From NCBI RefSeq assembly GCF_001629735.1, contig NZ_CP015224.1:248001-312000 (forward strand): a DNA stretch of 64,000 bases, written 5' to 3'. The translations under genes were made by a program, and so were the position numbers. Position 1 is the stretch's first letter. Every line of letters begins with the position of its first letter. The notes beneath the pieces were generated by a model that worked only from the letters and a program-made list of their open reading frames with translations, was not told the DNA's origin and ran no database searches. Below are positions 34,798 to 45,813 of the stretch, piece by piece. This DNA is from Lysinibacillus sphaericus (GTDB lineage Bacteria > Bacillota > Bacilli > Bacillales_A > Planococcaceae).

Positions 34798-35559
34798 GTG
34801 AAAAGTATTAAAGAAATTACAGTTGCACTAAAAGATGCGGAAGAATGGCAAGAGTGGATGTCGGGTATTGCGGAAGATGAACGAGTAGGTGTCCAAAAGG
34901 CTTGGCTTACTTGGCAGAAGAAGCAAGACAAAAAGCGGCAATTGATTCAGGAACATCAAGAAAAAGTGGCATTCGATTTAAGCTATGGGGGAATAGATGC
35001 ATTAATTGCAGGTGTAGATGAGGCGGGGCGTGGTCCTCTAGCGGGGCCCGTCGTTACAGCAGCTGTAATTTTGCCAACAAATAGTGAGGCTCTAGTTGGT
35101 TTGAATGATTCTAAGCAATTATCGAAGGATAAACGAAATGCCTTTGCCGCTTTAATTAAAAAACATGCTATTAGTTATTTTATTCACTTCCAATCGGCTC
35201 AACAAATAGACGAGCTTAATATTTATGAGGCGACCAAACAATCTATGAAGGCAAGTGTGGAATCGTTATCGAGAAAACCTGATTACGTTTTAGTAGATGC
35301 CATGACATTACCTATGGCTATCCCTCAGGATTCCATCATTAAAGGAGATGCCAAAAGCTTAGCAATAGCAGCAGCCTCCATTCTAGCTAAAACAGCCCGA
35401 GATGATTACATGGAACAATTAGATAAAGATTTTCCTATGTATGGTTTTGCACAACATGCAGGCTATGGTACAAAGCAGCATTTAAAGGCACTAGAAGAAT
35501 ACGGACCAACGATACACCATCGTAAATCGTTCGAGCCGATCAAATCCATGTTTGAATAA
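34798..35559 (+). CDS. rnhB: Ribonuclease HII (GTG start)
   Basis: RNase HII removes ribonucleotides from DNA and RNA-DNA hybrids. The 253-residue protein has the catalytic AGVDEAGRGPLAGPVV (Asp74, Glu75), LVDAMTL (Asp) and GDAKSLAIAAASILAKTARD (Asp). The first 65 residues form the N-terminal extension seen in Bacillus RnhB. The start is GTG 34798, 7 bases after AAGGAG. Confidence 0.96.
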   Translation: MKSIKEITVALKDAEEWQEWMSGIAEDERVGVQKAWLTWQKKQDKKRQLIQEHQEKVAFDLSYGGIDALIAGVDEAGRGPLAGPVVTAAVILPTNSEALVGLNDSKQLSKDKRNAFAALIKKHAISYFIHFQSAQQIDELNIYEATKQSMKASVESLSRKPDYVLVDAMTLPMAIPQDSIIKGDAKSLAIAAASILAKTARDDYMEQLDKDFPMYGFAQHAGYGTKQHLKALEEYGPTIHHRKSFEPIKSMFE

Positions 35560-35609
35560 TACGTTAGTACCAATTACCGAAGGAGTAATTGATGAAAGGA
35601 GTATCTTAT

Positions 35610-37499
35610 ATGACAGCCACATCATTTAATCCAATCCAGATGCAACAAAATCAAATAACTGCAAGTAATCAACCACTTGCCTTAAAACAAGGGCAAGTAT
35701 TTCATGGAACGATTAAGAAATTATACCCTGATCAAATGGCAGAGATACAAGTAGGAAATCAAAAATTTATAGCTAAACTTGAAGTTCCATTAAAAGCTGG
35801 AGATGCCCATTTTTTCCAGGTAACAGGAACAGACCCACAAGCAGAATTAAAAGTGGTGTCAGGACCGATGACGCCCACCACTTCACCAAGCCAGCAAATT
35901 AATCAGCTATTAGAATCCATGAATTTACCTAAGACAGCAGAGATGCAGCAATTATTAGGACATTTTATGAAGGCGGAGCTACCTATTTCAAAAGATCAGC
36001 TATTACAAGCTGAAATGTGGTTAAAGGCATTACCAGAAGGTATATCTAAAATGGATGCTTTGCAAACGATTCAAAAAATGATAGAGCTTAAAATGCCCAT
36101 GACTAATGAGGTCTTTCAAGCGCTAATTAGTGGACAGAAGACTTCTGGCATGGCGGCTATTATGGAAAACTTTGCACAGCTTCTAGCAAGAGATACAGCC
36201 TTACCTGAACAGCTTAAGCAAAATTTAATGCAACAAGTACAAGCTATTGCAAAGCCATTTGAAGTAGAAACGGGTAGCGTGGTTCTTGCGAAAGTTCTCG
36301 AAAATTTAACAAATAATACCGCTACAACCAGTGAAAAAATGCAAGCTCTGTCGATCTTAAAGGAGTCTGGGATAATACCGAATCAGGCTACATTGCAAAA
36401 TTGGTCAAGTATGAATGATGCAAAAGCTTCTCAGCAAATGCAGCAAGCGGGTCAAGTCGTTCAAGCTATCCTAACAACCAAGCCTGAAAATGCTGCTCAG
36501 CTGATTGAACAGCTTAAATCATGGACAACCAATCAGCACTTTTTAACAAATGATCAAAAGCAACAGATTAATCAACTAATTGATCGTTTTAATCAATTGC
36601 CTGTTACCAAGCAAACATTAGATATTTTTGCTAAGCAAATGCAAGATCAATTATTAAAAGCCTTTTCGCAAAATATGTCTAATCATTTATTTACACAGGA
36701 CATAAAAGGACTGTCAGTAAAAGATCATCTACTGTCTTTAGTAAAGCAAGAGGTAGCTTCTCCATTACAAAATGAAGCCCTGATGCGTAATCTCGTAAAA
36801 AATAGCATCGCTTCTTCACAGCCCTTTGTTCAACAAATAGTGACACAAGCAGACGCTCTTGTTCAAAATTCGATGGATAGTAAGGCAATGGAGCATGCTA
36901 TGAAAACGGTATTGAAAAATTTAGGGGTAAGCTATGAGGCGACACTCGGAAATAAATCAGCGGATTTACAAATGATTGCACATCAATTAAAACCACAGCT
37001 TCATACATTATTGCAGGAAACTAATATGACACCGCAATTGAAGGAAGCGGCAGAAATGCTAATGACACGAATGAATGGGATGCAACTATCTTCAGGAGAA
37101 AATGGACACCAACATCAATTAATTATGCAAGTACCGCTTGAGTTTTTCGGTAAGAGAATGGATGCAACATTGCAATGGAATGGTCGCATGAAGGATGATG
37201 GTAAGATTGATGCCAACTATGCAAGGGTATTATTTTATTTACAAATGGCCTCCATGCAAGAAACGGTCATTGATATGCAGGTTCAAAATCGAGTGGTTAC
37301 AGTAACGGTCTTTAATGAATATTTGGAGATTCAATCTCTTGCAGAACCACTAAAGGCAGCATTAAAAAATGGGCTGGCAGAGAAAAATTATCAATTATCA
37401 GGCGTTTTTATGAAGCAATTTGACAAGGGGCAAGTGGTCAAAAGTAGTCCTGTAATAGAACAGCAAGAGGAACAGAGTGGGGTGGATATCCGCGTATGA
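35610..37499 (+). CDS. ylqG: YlqG, long Gln-rich protein with FliK-like C-terminus
   Basis: The function is not established. The protein is about 630 residues, rich in Gln, Met and Lys. An N-terminal segment of about 85 residues (QGQVFHGTIKKLYPDQMAEIQVG) looks like a small beta-domain. A long low-complexity helical middle leads to a C-terminal domain (about 540-615) that resembles the FliK hook-length domain in layout, in my reading. Two starts are possible: ATG 35610 with AAAGGAG 8 bases upstream (chosen), or ATG 35592 with AAGGAG 6 bases upstream, which adds six residues. It overlaps ylqH by four bases. The ylqG-ylqH pair lies between rnhB and sucC as in B. subtilis. Confidence 0.8.
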   Translation: MTATSFNPIQMQQNQITASNQPLALKQGQVFHGTIKKLYPDQMAEIQVGNQKFIAKLEVPLKAGDAHFFQVTGTDPQAELKVVSGPMTPTTSPSQQINQLLESMNLPKTAEMQQLLGHFMKAELPISKDQLLQAEMWLKALPEGISKMDALQTIQKMIELKMPMTNEVFQALISGQKTSGMAAIMENFAQLLARDTALPEQLKQNLMQQVQAIAKPFEVETGSVVLAKVLENLTNNTATTSEKMQALSILKESGIIPNQATLQNWSSMNDAKASQQMQQAGQVVQAILTTKPENAAQLIEQLKSWTTNQHFLTNDQKQQINQLIDRFNQLPVTKQTLDIFAKQMQDQLLKAFSQNMSNHLFTQDIKGLSVKDHLLSLVKQEVASPLQNEALMRNLVKNSIASSQPFVQQIVTQADALVQNSMDSKAMEHAMKTVLKNLGVSYEATLGNKSADLQMIAHQLKPQLHTLLQETNMTPQLKEAAEMLMTRMNGMQLSSGENGHQHQLIMQVPLEFFGKRMDATLQWNGRMKDDGKIDANYARVLFYLQMASMQETVIDMQVQNRVVTVTVFNEYLEIQSLAEPLKAALKNGLAEKNYQLSGVFMKQFDKGQVVKSSPVIEQQEEQSGVDIRV

Positions 37500-37798
37500 G
37501 CGAAGAAAAATTCACCCGTAAAGAGGCAATTGCGTTAACGTATAAACTTGGTCAATTCGATAGTCCAACTGTTGTAGCAAAGGGAAAAGGGAAAATTGCC
37601 GAGAACATTTTGGCAAGGGCTAATGAGCATAATGTGCCGATTTATGAGGATCCTAACCTAGTTCAACTGCTTGGTCAATTAGATTTAAACGAGTCCATTC
37701 CTGAGGAATTATATCAGGCTGTGGCAGAGGTTTTTGCTTTTATTTATCGTTTGGATCAAGAACATGCGCGAAAATATAGAAAAAATGAAGTATTCTGA
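37496..37798 (+). CDS. ylqH: YlqH, stand-alone FlhB C-terminal-domain homologue
   Basis: The 100-residue soluble protein matches only the cytoplasmic C-terminal domain of FlhB/YscU export-gate proteins: IALTYKLGQFDSPTVVAKGKG, then ILARANEHNVPIYEDPNLV and IPEELYQAVAEVFAFIYRLD. The autocleavage NPTH is absent; RKE stands where PTH would be. Its sequence thus corresponds to the released C-terminal fragment of FlhB. The start overlaps the stop of ylqG (ATGA), so they are translationally coupled. A role in flagellar export switching is plausible; it is not shown here. Confidence 0.9.
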   Translation: MSEEKFTRKEAIALTYKLGQFDSPTVVAKGKGKIAENILARANEHNVPIYEDPNLVQLLGQLDLNESIPEELYQAVAEVFAFIYRLDQEHARKYRKNEVF

Positions 37799-37879
37799 TT
37801 ATTTTTGCAAGCTGTTTTAGTACACAAAATAGAAGAATACGTCATAATAATAGAGAAAATTCGAACAAAAGACAAAGTG

Positions 37880-37908
37880 TAGACTTTATCAGAATGTTTC
37901 GTTAGAAT
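37880..37908 (+). promoter_or_regulatory. Candidate promoter of sucCD
   Basis: TAGACT (37880-37885) and TAGAAT (37903-37908) with a 17-base spacer, about 52 bases before the sucC start. Confidence 0.5.
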
Positions 37909-37960
37909 AGACTATGTTAGTAAAACAATTCTATGCAAATGTTTGATGGGAGGATGTATT

Positions 37961-39121
37961 ATGAATATCCATGAATATCAAGGGAAAGAGATTCTGAGAA
38001 AATATGGTGTAGCTGTACCAAACGGAAAAGTTGCTTTTTCCCCTGATGAAGCAGTGAAAGTAGCGAAGGAACTTGGCTCTAATGTAACTGTAGTCAAGGC
38101 GCAAATTCATGCAGGTGGACGCGGTAAAGCAGGTGGTGTAAAAATCGCTAAAAACCTTGATGAGGTACGTACGTACGCAAAAGAATTATTAGGGAAAATT
38201 TTAGTGACTCATCAAACAGGTCCTGAGGGAAAAGAAGTAAAACGCTTATATATTGAAGAAGGTTCTGATATCCAAAAAGAATACTATTTAAGTTTAGTTT
38301 TAGACCGTGCAACTTCCCGCGTTACAATGATGGGATCCGAAGAAGGCGGTATGGATATTGAAGAAGTAGCGGAAACAAATCCGGAAAAAATCTTCAAAGA
38401 AGTAGTTGATCCAGTGGTTGGATTAACAAGTTTCCAAGCACGTCGTATGGCGTTTAATATGAATATTCCAGCAAACCTTGTAGGGAAAGCTGTTAAATTA
38501 ATGTTAGGTTTATATCAAGCATTTATCGACAAAGATGCATCAATTGTTGAAATTAATCCACTTGTTGTAACTGGACAAGGCGAGGTAGTAGCACTAGATG
38601 CTAAGTTCAATTTTGATGCCAATGCATTATACCGACATAAAGATATTGTCGAATTACGCGATTTCGATGAAGAAGATCCAAAAGAAATCGAAGCATCAAA
38701 ATATGATTTAAGCTATATTTCATTAGATGGTAACATTGGCTGTATGGTTAATGGTGCTGGTCTTGCTATGGCGACTATGGACACAATTAGCTACTACGGC
38801 GGTAGCCCGGCCAACTTCCTTGATGTAGGGGGCGGTGCAACAGCTGAAAAAGTAACTGAAGCTTTCAAAATTATCCTTTCTGATCCACACGTAAAAGGCA
38901 TTTTTGTAAACATTTTTGGCGGAATTATGAAATGTAACATTATCGCTGAGGGTGTTGTGACAGCTGCTAAAGAAATCGGTTTAGCTGTGCCACTAGTTGT
39001 ACGTTTAGAAGGTACGAATGTAGAACTTGGAAAAGAAATTTTAAATGCATCTGGTTTAAACATCGTTGCAGCGGATTCAATGGCTGACGGTGCACAAAAA
39101 ATTGTGGGACTAGTAGGCTAA
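37961..39121 (+). CDS. sucC: Succinyl-CoA synthetase (ADP-forming), beta subunit
   Basis: SucC with SucD converts succinyl-CoA to succinate with ATP formation in the TCA cycle. The 386-residue protein has the ATP-grasp start [32 protein letters not shown], and the C-terminal [12 protein letters not shown] and [11 protein letters not shown]. The start ATG 37961 follows GGGAGG by 7 bases; an in-frame ATG further upstream (37943) lies before that site and is rejected. sucD follows after 17 bases. Confidence 0.97.
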   Translation: MNIHEYQGKEILRKYGVAVPNGKVAFSPDEAVKVAKELGSNVTVVKAQIHAGGRGKAGGVKIAKNLDEVRTYAKELLGKILVTHQTGPEGKEVKRLYIEEGSDIQKEYYLSLVLDRATSRVTMMGSEEGGMDIEEVAETNPEKIFKEVVDPVVGLTSFQARRMAFNMNIPANLVGKAVKLMLGLYQAFIDKDASIVEINPLVVTGQGEVVALDAKFNFDANALYRHKDIVELRDFDEEDPKEIEASKYDLSYISLDGNIGCMVNGAGLAMATMDTISYYGGSPANFLDVGGGATAEKVTEAFKIILSDPHVKGIFVNIFGGIMKCNIIAEGVVTAAKEIGLAVPLVVRLEGTNVELGKEILNASGLNIVAADSMADGAQKIVGLVG

Positions 39122-39138
39122 GGAAGGCAGGGAGAACA

Positions 39139-40041
39139 ATGGCTGTATTTATTAACAAAGATACGAAGGTAATTGTACAAGGGATTACGGGCGAAACAGC
39201 TCTTTTCCATACGAAGCAAATGCTTGAGTATGGTACTAAGATCGTAGCAGGTGTAACACCAGGTAAAGGTGGACTTGAAATCGAAGGAGTTCCTGTTTTC
39301 AATACAGTGGCAGAAGCTGTAGCTGCAACAGGCGCGACAACTTCAGTTATCTACGTTCCTGCTCCGTTTGCAGCAGATGCAATCTTAGAAGCTGTTGATG
39401 CTGAATTAGAATTAACAATCTGTATTACAGAACATATTCCGGTTCTTGATATGGTGAAAGTTAAACGTTACATGGAAGGTAAAAAGACTCGCCTAGTAGG
39501 TCCGAACTGTCCGGGTGTTATTACAGCTGATGAATGTAAAATCGGTATCATGCCTGGCTATATCCATACAAAAGGTCATGTAGGAGTTGTATCTCGTTCT
39601 GGTACATTAACGTATGAAGCAGTACATCAATTAACACAAGCTGGTATTGGTCAAACAACAGCTGTTGGGATTGGTGGAGACCCTGTAAATGGTACAAACT
39701 TCATCGATGTACTTGATGCGTTTAATAATGACCCAGAAACATATGCAGTAGTTATGATTGGTGAAATCGGTGGTACAGCTGAGGAAGAAGCGGCTGCATG
39801 GATTCAAGCCAATATGACGAAACCTGTCGTTGGCTTTATTGGTGGACAAACTGCACCTCCAGGTAAACGTATGGGGCACGCAGGTGCTATCATTTCTGGC
39901 GGTAAAGGAACAGCTGCAGAGAAAATTAAAGCTATGAATGCGGCAGGCATTGAGGTAGCAGAAACACCATCTGTTATTGGTGAAACACTTATTAAAGTAA
40001 TTAAAGAAAAAGGGCTATACGAAAAGTGTAAAACCCATTAA
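39139..40041 (+). CDS. sucD: Succinyl-CoA synthetase (ADP-forming), alpha subunit
   Basis: The alpha subunit binds CoA and carries the phosphohistidine. The 300-residue protein shows [24 protein letters not shown], the glycine-rich [11 protein letters not shown] and the active His247 in RMGHAGAI. A terminator follows, ending the sucCD operon. Confidence 0.97.
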   Translation: MAVFINKDTKVIVQGITGETALFHTKQMLEYGTKIVAGVTPGKGGLEIEGVPVFNTVAEAVAATGATTSVIYVPAPFAADAILEAVDAELELTICITEHIPVLDMVKVKRYMEGKKTRLVGPNCPGVITADECKIGIMPGYIHTKGHVGVVSRSGTLTYEAVHQLTQAGIGQTTAVGIGGDPVNGTNFIDVLDAFNNDPETYAVVMIGEIGGTAEEEAAAWIQANMTKPVVGFIGGQTAPPGKRMGHAGAIISGGKGTAAEKIKAMNAAGIEVAETPSVIGETLIKVIKEKGLYEKCKTH

Positions 40042-40047
40042 AATGGA

Positions 40048-40076
40048 AGATGTAGCACATAGTGGCTACATCTTTT
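40048..40076 (+). terminator. Terminator of sucCD
   Basis: AGATGTAGC pairs with GCTACATCT around an 8-base loop and is followed by five T residues. Confidence 0.9.
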
Positions 40077-40208
40077 TCCTTATTTATACACTGTTTATCT
40101 TCCTTCATTATCAATTTCCTATTTCCTGTATTGAAAATTACACACAAAGTTGTGTTCAAAACACCATGCGGTCATTTACTTTCTTCTATTATAAAGGAGG
40201 TTTGTAAA

Positions 40209-41105
40209 ATGATTCTTGCAGTAGATACACAGAGATTACTAGCTTTGCATTATGTATATCCTTTACCTCTTCAAAAACTTCAACGATTATTGTCCCCAGT
40301 GAACGTTTTAAACACTTTTGAAGAAGCTCATTATGGTGAAATCGCGAATATTTTACAAATATCGGCACATAAAGCATTACAAATTTCCCGAAGCTTTCGA
40401 CAAATTATGACAATCCCATTTGAAGAGGCCTATACACGGGCCAATATTTTCCCCATACCTTTTTATCATCCTTATTTCCCGGCGCAATTATTTGAAATAT
40501 CCAGTCCTCCTACTGTATTGTATGTGAAAGGTCGATATTCCCTGTTAACAAACAAGAAACAGATAGCAATTATAGGCTCTAGGAAGGCTACAGCGTATTC
40601 GAAAAGAGCGTTAGACCTAATTGTCCCACCTCTTGTTCAATGTGGGTATACGGTCGTAAGTGGGCTTGCTAGAGGCGCTGATACAATGGCACATAGGGCA
40701 ACAATCGATATGGGAGGGCACACAATGGCTGTGCTTGGACATGGTTTTAATTATCTCTATCCGAGAGAAAATCAAGTACTTGCGATGGATATGGCCGATC
40801 AACAGTTATTAATAACTGAGTATCCTCCCTATATGAAGCCCGAGAAATGGCATTTCCCGATGCGTAATCGAATCATTAGTGGTTTAGCTCAAGCGTTAGT
40901 TGTGACAGAGGCAGCGATAAAAAGCGGTACGCTTATTACAGCAGAGCTTGCATTAGAGCAGGGGAAGGATATATTTGTGGTACCGGGACCTATTGATGCA
41001 GCACAGTCCAAAGGGACCAATCAATTACTTGTAGAAGGAGCAATTCCAGTAATGAATGGTCATCAAATCGTTGAAACACTAGACCTGTTTTCTAACAAAA
41101 ATTGA
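40209..41105 (+). CDS. dprA: DNA-processing protein DprA (Smf)
   Basis: DprA binds incoming single-stranded DNA during transformation and loads RecA. The 298-residue protein has the extended Rossmann fold with IIGSRKATAYS, SGLARGADTMAHR, AVLGHGFNYLYPREN and ALVVTEAAIKSGTLITAELAL. ATG 40209 follows AAAGGAGG; upstream in-frame codons lie in the sucD terminator region and were rejected. A 14-base dyad ACACAA-AG-TTGTGT (40142-40155) is upstream; I see no clear ComK box. Confidence 0.95.
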   Translation: MILAVDTQRLLALHYVYPLPLQKLQRLLSPVNVLNTFEEAHYGEIANILQISAHKALQISRSFRQIMTIPFEEAYTRANIFPIPFYHPYFPAQLFEISSPPTVLYVKGRYSLLTNKKQIAIIGSRKATAYSKRALDLIVPPLVQCGYTVVSGLARGADTMAHRATIDMGGHTMAVLGHGFNYLYPRENQVLAMDMADQQLLITEYPPYMKPEKWHFPMRNRIISGLAQALVVTEAAIKSGTLITAELALEQGKDIFVVPGPIDAAQSKGTNQLLVEGAIPVMNGHQIVETLDLFSNKN

Positions 41106-41196
41106 AAAAAAGTTGCATTATCTTAAAATCTGTTATACATTTTGCAACAGGTAACTTAAAAATTTAGTAAAAGACCTCGCTAAGGGGGAGACATAG

Positions 41197-43275
41197 ATGG
41201 CGGATTATTTAGTGATTGTAGAATCACCAGCAAAAGCAAAAACAATTGAACGTTATTTAGGCAAAAAATATAAGGTGAAAGCATCTGTTGGACACGTAAG
41301 GGATCTTCCACGTAGCCAAATGGGTGTGAGTGCAGAAAATAACTTTGAACCTAAATATATTACGATTCGTGGTAAAGGACCTGTTTTACAGGAATTAAAA
41401 TCTGCGGCTAAAAAAGTAAAGAAAGTCTATCTAGCGGCCGATCCAGACCGCGAGGGAGAAGCAATTGCTTGGCACCTTGCGACTGCATTAAATATCGATA
41501 TTAACTCGGATTGTCGAGTTGTATTTAACGAAATTACGAAAGATGCGATTCTTGAATCATTTAAGAATCCGCGTCCTATTAACATGGATTTAGTAGATGC
41601 ACAGCAAACAAGACGAATATTAGATAGACTTGTTGGCTATAATATCAGCCCAATTCTTTGGAAAAAGGTGAAAAAGGGTTTATCAGCGGGTCGTGTACAA
41701 TCTGTAGCGCTGCGTATGATTATTGATCGCGAAAATGAAATTAAAAACTTCCAACCAGAAGAGTATTGGACAATTGAGGGTACTTTTGAAAAAGGTAAAA
41801 AATCATTTGATGCACTTTACTATGGAAATGGCAAAGACAAAATTAAGCTAACGAATGAGGAACAAGTAAAGACAGTTTTAAAGGGTGTCAAAGGGACAGA
41901 CTTTCATGTTGTGAATGTTTCTAAAAAAGAGCGTAAACGAAATGCTGCACCAGCCTTTACAACCTCTTCGTTACAACAAGAAGCAGCGCGAAAATTAAAT
42001 TTCCGAGCAAAGAAAACAATGATGCTTGCACAGCAATTATATGAAGGTATTGATATTGGTAAAAAAGAGGGTACAGTCGGGTTAATCACTTATATGCGTA
42101 CCGATTCCACACGTATTTCTGAAACGGCAAAAACGGAAGCGATTGCTTTCATCGAATCAAAGTATGGAAAAGAATATATTGCAACAGAAATAAAGCAGAC
42201 GAAGAAAGCTTCAAATGCGCAGGACGCCCATGAGGCAATTCGTCCAACAAGTACGATGAGAACACCAGAGGAATTAAAGGCAGTTCTTAGTCGTGACCAG
42301 TTGCGTTTATATCGCTTGATTTGGGAGCGCTTTATTGCAAGCCAAATGGCTCCGGCTATACTTGATACTGTGGCGGTAGATCTTCAAAATGGTGATGTTT
42401 TATTCCGTGCGAACGGCTCACAAGTTAAATTTGCAGGTTTTATGAAGCTATACATCGAAGGTACAGACGATCAAACGGAGGAAACGACAAAGCTTTTACC
42501 TGAGATGGAAATTGGTGATCAAGTAAAATCGCTTGAAATTGAACCTAAGCAGCATTTTACACAGCCACCACCACGCTATTCAGAGGCGCGACTTGTTAAA
42601 ACGATGGAAGAATTAGGTATAGGTCGCCCGTCCACATATGCACCGACCCTCGATACAATTCAGCGCCGTGGCTATGTTGTGTTAGATGCAAAACGCTTTA
42701 TGCCAACAGAGCTAGGTGAAATCGTACACCAACTCGTACTAGAATTTTTCCCTGATATCATAAATATCGAATTCACTGCACAAATGGAACAAGATTTAGA
42801 TGATATTGAAGAAGGTAGTCGTCAATGGAAGAATATTGTGGAAGAGTTTTATAAAGACTTTGAAGTCCATGTTAAACATGCAGATGAAGCTATGGAAAAA
42901 GTAGTAATAAAAGATGAGCCAGCTGGAGAAGATTGTGAGCTTTGCGGATCACCAATGGTCTATAAGCTGGGTAGATATGGTAAGTTTATGGCTTGCTCGA
43001 ATTTCCCAGACTGCAGAAATACAAAAGCTATTATGAAACCTATTGGTGTAAAATGTCCGTCATGTGAAACGGGCGAAATTGTAGAGCGTAAAAGTAAAAC
43101 GAAGCGTTTATTCTACGGCTGTAATCAATATCCGGAGTGTGAATTTGTATCTTGGGACAAACCAATTAGTAGACCATGCCCGAAATGTAGTGCATTATTA
43201 GTAGAGAAAAAGATTAAAAAAGGTGTCCAAATTCAATGTACAAAATGTGACTATGAAGAAGCACCAACACAATGA
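41197..43275 (+). CDS. topA: DNA topoisomerase I
   Basis: TopA relaxes negative supercoils by a Tyr-linked single-strand break. The 692-residue enzyme has the TOPRIM domain ([27 protein letters not shown]), the active-site Tyr299 in [11 protein letters not shown], and three C-terminal zinc ribbons (from about 579: CELCGSP...[15 protein letters not shown]...CNQYPEC; CPKCSAL...CTKCDYE). The length and order dprA-topA-trmFO match Bacillus. Confidence 0.98.
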   Translation: MADYLVIVESPAKAKTIERYLGKKYKVKASVGHVRDLPRSQMGVSAENNFEPKYITIRGKGPVLQELKSAAKKVKKVYLAADPDREGEAIAWHLATALNIDINSDCRVVFNEITKDAILESFKNPRPINMDLVDAQQTRRILDRLVGYNISPILWKKVKKGLSAGRVQSVALRMIIDRENEIKNFQPEEYWTIEGTFEKGKKSFDALYYGNGKDKIKLTNEEQVKTVLKGVKGTDFHVVNVSKKERKRNAAPAFTTSSLQQEAARKLNFRAKKTMMLAQQLYEGIDIGKKEGTVGLITYMRTDSTRISETAKTEAIAFIESKYGKEYIATEIKQTKKASNAQDAHEAIRPTSTMRTPEELKAVLSRDQLRLYRLIWERFIASQMAPAILDTVAVDLQNGDVLFRANGSQVKFAGFMKLYIEGTDDQTEETTKLLPEMEIGDQVKSLEIEPKQHFTQPPPRYSEARLVKTMEELGIGRPSTYAPTLDTIQRRGYVVLDAKRFMPTELGEIVHQLVLEFFPDIINIEFTAQMEQDLDDIEEGSRQWKNIVEEFYKDFEVHVKHADEAMEKVVIKDEPAGEDCELCGSPMVYKLGRYGKFMACSNFPDCRNTKAIMKPIGVKCPSCETGEIVERKSKTKRLFYGCNQYPECEFVSWDKPISRPCPKCSALLVEKKIKKGVQIQCTKCDYEEAPTQ

Positions 43276-43293
43276 TAGGAAGATGGTAAAATC

Positions 43294-44607
43294 ATGACTG
43301 AACAAGTAGTAAATGTAATAGGAGCGGGGCTAGCAGGTAGTGAAGCAGCTTGGCAAATAGCAAAACGAGGTGTGAAAGTAAGACTCTATGAAATGCGTCC
43401 AGTAAAGCAAACGCCTGCACACCATACAGATAAATTTGCAGAGCTTGTTTGTTCTAACTCACTACGCGCAAATGGATTAACAAATGCTGTAGGTGTTATT
43501 AAGGAAGAAATGCGTATTTTAGATTCTGTCATTTTAAAAGCAGCAGACCAATGTTCTGTGCCTGCTGGAGGAGCATTAGCCGTAGACCGTCATGAGTTTG
43601 CAGGTTATGTGACAGAGGCAGTGAAAAATCATCCACTTGTGGAAGTTATTCATGAAGAAGTGACAGAAATTCCTGAAGGTATAACAGTTATTGCTACAGG
43701 TCCTTTAACTTCGAAAGCTTTGGCTGAAAAAATTCAAGGTTTAACGGGTCTAGATTATTTATACTTTTATGATGCAGCTGCACCAATTATTGAAAAAGAT
43801 AGTATAGATATGGATAAGGTTTATTTAAAATCTCGTTATGATAAGGGTGAAGCAGCATATTTAAACTGCCCGATGACGAAGGAAGAATTTGATCGTTTCC
43901 GTCAAGCATTAATTGAAGCAGAAGTAGTCCCATTAAAAGAATTTGAGAAAGAGATTTACTTTGAGGGCTGTATGCCAATCGAAGTTATGGCGTCTCGTGG
44001 AGAGAAAACCATGTTATTTGGACCAATGAAGCCAGTCGGTCTTGAAGATCCGAAAACAGGGAAACGTCCTTATGCCGTAGTACAACTACGCCAAGATGAT
44101 GCTGCTGGTACTCTTTATAACATTGTTGGCTTCCAAACACATCTTAAATGGGGTCCTCAAAAAGAAGTATTACAATTAATCCCAGGATTAGAAAACGTGG
44201 AAATTGTACGTTACGGTGTTATGCACCGAAATACTTTTATTAATTCACCAAAAGTGTTAGAGAAAACATACCAACTTCGTGAACAAAAGAATATTTTCTT
44301 TGCAGGTCAAATGACGGGTGTCGAAGGATATGTGGAATCAGCTGGAAGTGGATTAATAGCTGGTATAAATGCAGCTCGTTTAGCATTGGGACAAGAACCG
44401 ATTATTTTCCCATTCGAAACGGCGTTAGGAAGCATGGCGCGTTATATAACAGAAGCGCAATCGAAAAACTTCCAACCAATGAACGTTAACTTTGGAATTT
44501 TCCCTGAGTTACCACCAGGTAGACGTTCAAAGCCGGAGCGTGCAGAAATGCATGCAACACGCGCAATAAGCACAATTCATAATTTTGTGAATTCACAAAC
44601 AATTTAA
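43294..44607 (+). CDS. trmFO: Methylenetetrahydrofolate-tRNA-(uracil-5-)-methyltransferase
   Basis: TrmFO (Gid) makes 5-methyluridine at position 54 of tRNA using folate and FAD. The 437-residue flavoprotein begins with the FAD motif [15 protein letters not shown], then [21 protein letters not shown] and the C-terminal [20 protein letters not shown]. It starts 18 bases after topA, and is followed by a strong terminator. Confidence 0.97.
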   Translation: MTEQVVNVIGAGLAGSEAAWQIAKRGVKVRLYEMRPVKQTPAHHTDKFAELVCSNSLRANGLTNAVGVIKEEMRILDSVILKAADQCSVPAGGALAVDRHEFAGYVTEAVKNHPLVEVIHEEVTEIPEGITVIATGPLTSKALAEKIQGLTGLDYLYFYDAAAPIIEKDSIDMDKVYLKSRYDKGEAAYLNCPMTKEEFDRFRQALIEAEVVPLKEFEKEIYFEGCMPIEVMASRGEKTMLFGPMKPVGLEDPKTGKRPYAVVQLRQDDAAGTLYNIVGFQTHLKWGPQKEVLQLIPGLENVEIVRYGVMHRNTFINSPKVLEKTYQLREQKNIFFAGQMTGVEGYVESAGSGLIAGINAARLALGQEPIIFPFETALGSMARYITEAQSKNFQPMNVNFGIFPELPPGRRSKPERAEMHATRAISTIHNFVNSQTI

Positions 44608-44612
44608 TTGCC

Positions 44613-44652
44613 AAAAGCCTCTAAAAGTTGTTATACTCTTAGAGGCTTTTTC
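44613..44652 (+). terminator. Terminator of topA-trmFO
   Basis: AAAAGCCTCTAA pairs with TTAGAGGCTTTTT (one C displaced) and is followed by T residues. Confidence 0.9.
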
Positions 44653-44892
44653 TTTTTGTAGACAAAATGCTTGCTTAGACATGTTTTATTATTTTGTATG
44701 GAGATTTTCTCAAAATATAACTAATTACACTTGCTATCTTACAAAGATAGGTATAGTGTCAATATGTATGTTTATTAATGATGGAATACGATACAAACTT
44801 GTAAGAGATGACAAAGAATTATTTATCCGTTATATTACAAGTGTCAGTCATTTGAGAAAATTATTAATAAATTATTGGTGGTGAATCTTTCT
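44653..44892. other. Upstream region of xerC with a perfect dyad
   Basis: CTATCTT-ACA-AAGATAG (44734-44750) is a perfect 7-base inverted repeat. An open frame of 67 codons (44681-44884) has no ribosome binding site or recognisable similarity and was not called. The dyad could be an operator for the xerC-hslVU-codY operon. Confidence 0.4.
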
Positions 44893-45792
44893 ATGTTAGT
44901 TTCGTCCCAAGATGCACTCGAACAGTTCATGCTTTACATCCAAGTTGAAAAGAACTTCTCTGTTCATACAGTGCGAGAATATGAATCAGACCTGCTGGAT
45001 TTTTTGGCCTTCTTACAAAGGGAAGGAATTAATGATTTAGCGAGTGTTGAATATATACATGCACGTCTTTATGTAACAAAGTTGTACGACGAAAAAAGAG
45101 CAAGGGCTTCTATTTCTAGAAAAATATCCTCAATACGCTCCTTCTTCCGCTTTCTAAATAGACAGTATGGATTTGATGATGGGGCATTTCGTTCTCTTTA
45201 TCATCCTAAAAAAGAATCTCGTTTACCAAATTTCTTCTATGAAGAAGAATTGATGCAGTTATTTGATGCGAATACCGGGGATGATTTGAAATCGTTGAGA
45301 AATATGGCTATATTAGAGCTGTTATATGCGACAGGGATTCGTGTAAGTGAGCTGACTTCCATTCAAGTTAAGGATGTAGATTTTCATTATTCCATCATAC
45401 GAGTTATGGGAAAAGGTCGAAAAGAACGAATTATCCCATTTGGTCAATTTGCAAGTTTAGCAATGCTGGACTACATAGAGCAGGCTCGTCCTAGATTGAT
45501 GAAAAAGACTAATCATCAGCAATTGTTTGTCAATATGCGAGGTGGGGAACTTACTCCTCGAGGGGTACGTCATGTTTTAAACGAAATGATTGACAAGGCC
45601 TCGCTCCATACGAAAATTTACCCACACATGCTTCGCCATACTTTTGCCACACATTTATTAAACAATGGCGCGGATTTGCGAACGGTGCAGGAGTTATTGG
45701 GCCACTCGCATTTATCTTCTACACAAGTTTACACACATGTAACAAAAGAGCACCTACGTCAAACATATATGAATGCTCATCCAAGGGCATAA
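44893..45792 (+). CDS. xerC: Tyrosine recombinase XerC (CodV)
   Basis: XerC with XerD resolves chromosome dimers at dif. The 299-residue protein has the SAM-like N-terminal domain (EQFMLYIQVEKNFSVHTVREY) and the catalytic residues: Arg in ATGIRVSEL, Lys in GKGRKERIIP, His-x-x-Arg in PHMLRHTFATH, and GHSHLSSTQVYTHV with the nucleophilic Tyr. The start was set at ATG 44893; TTG/GTG codons at 44875-44881 are in the GGTGGTG binding site. First gene of the codVWXY-type operon. Confidence 0.95.
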   Translation: MLVSSQDALEQFMLYIQVEKNFSVHTVREYESDLLDFLAFLQREGINDLASVEYIHARLYVTKLYDEKRARASISRKISSIRSFFRFLNRQYGFDDGAFRSLYHPKKESRLPNFFYEEELMQLFDANTGDDLKSLRNMAILELLYATGIRVSELTSIQVKDVDFHYSIIRVMGKGRKERIIPFGQFASLAMLDYIEQARPRLMKKTNHQQLFVNMRGGELTPRGVRHVLNEMIDKASLHTKIYPHMLRHTFATHLLNNGADLRTVQELLGHSHLSSTQVYTHVTKEHLRQTYMNAHPRA

Positions 45793-45813
45793 TAGAGTTA
45801 AGGAGGAAAGCAG

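Noticed and set aside
44681..44884. 67-codon frame before xerC
   Set aside because: No ribosome binding site, no similarity, and AT-rich composition like the surrounding non-coding DNA.
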